Origin: a virus
Virus record (IMG/VR): IMGVR_UViG_3300044717_000016
Location: 1 to 45,934 of that record
Strand: one strand, 5' to 3'
Length of the DNA: 45,934 nt
The notes under the pieces were generated by a model. That model was not told the DNA's origin, did no database searches, and saw nothing but the letters and a program-made list of their open reading frames with translations. Of the stretch, positions 45,858 through 45,934 are shown piece by piece; the first letter of the stretch is position 1; every line of letters begins with the position of its first letter. A program made the translations under genes and the position numbers.

Positions 45858-45934
45858 TCACTCCGGATCGGATTCGAGAGGCGGGCGCGGGCGCCACCCG
45901 GGGCACGCGGGCGCCCCCGATATAAAATAGGCCC
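45858..45934 (-). CDS. 3' end of a gene cut by the right edge
   Basis: Open frame entering from the right edge and ending in TGA at 45860-45858, just before the next start; last residues GAPACPGWRPRPPLESDPE. Its close fit to the next ribosome binding site suggests a real gene end, but too little is visible to name it. Confidence 0.35.
   Translation of the reverse strand, partial: AYFISGAPACPGWRPRPPLESDPE

Noticed and set aside
1-45934. Circular closure of the window (left-edge and right-edge gene pieces joined)
   Set aside because: The two partial minus-strand genes happen to be in frame across the ends, but joining them would cut the beta-helix protein to about 205 aa with an unrelated end, and no terminal overlap is visible; a one-in-three coincidence is more likely.
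1-45934. tRNA or rRNA genes, reverse transcriptase/diversity-generating element, classical insertion sequence transposase
   Set aside because: Looked for and not seen on either strand; only transposon-like palindromes were found.

Overview
The window looks like most of a temperate tailed bacteriophage (Caudoviricetes, siphovirus morphology), either a prophage or a viral contig, from a high-GC bacterium. Evidence: one almost unbroken minus-strand gene series holds terminase, portal, prohead protease/scaffold, capsid, head-tail connectors, tail tube, tape measure and tail tip, with a recombination/replication/regulation region to its right. The host cannot be fixed from the sequence. Several proteins (the fibre-like proteins with Sec signals, the winged-helix initiator next to ParA) remind me of sequences from soil Acidobacteriota, but that is recollection, not a search. 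Both window ends cut through genes.

Layout, right to left (transcription is leftward unless stated). 45.9-34.0 kb: accessory/early region of small overlapping genes: a Pol X-like nucleotidyltransferase, a PUA/EVE-like protein, a probable OB-fold protein, a HerA-like ATPase with duplicated winged-helix units, many Cys-rich mini-proteins, two tyrosine recombinases and short palindromic repeats. 33.0-33.9 kb: the only plus-strand operon (three small genes), diverging from a leftward HTH-ParA-initiator operon (32.9-30.7 kb). The initiator gene carries two clusters of GGTASTACC iterons inside its coding sequence, a lambda O-like origin layout. 30.5-29.1 kb: a small gene with its own promoter and a dyad, a VRR-NUC nuclease and a winged-helix regulator, ended by a strong intrinsic terminator. 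28.9-21.9 kb: lipoprotein, membrane proteins, metallopeptidase, zinc proteins, terminase, portal (with a fused 2H phosphoesterase domain), a C2H2-finger protein and a membrane protein. 21.7-13.0 kb: prohead protease/scaffold, major capsid, decoration/connector genes, two tail-tube paralogues and a lambda-type G/GT chaperone with a canonical GGGAAAG -1 frameshift site. 13.0-1 kb: tape measure, a gene-transfer-agent-like tail tip (DUF2460, DUF2163, NlpC/P60, tip protein), then fibre/spike-like proteins, most with Sec signal peptides.

How it fits together. A three-copy bipartite upstream element (dyad CGGAGGGTGTCCG, then exactly 23 nt later a TA-rich -10-like box) lies ahead of the nuclease/regulator unit, the lysis/packaging unit and the head/tail unit. 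It is a good candidate for the phage's own activator-dependent promoters. ParA, an iteron-bearing initiator and two tyrosine recombinases raise the possibility of a phage-plasmid lifestyle; ordinary integration remains equally open. The points most worth following are the internal-iteron origin, the promoter family, the portal-2H phosphoesterase fusion and the Sec-signal fibre proteins.
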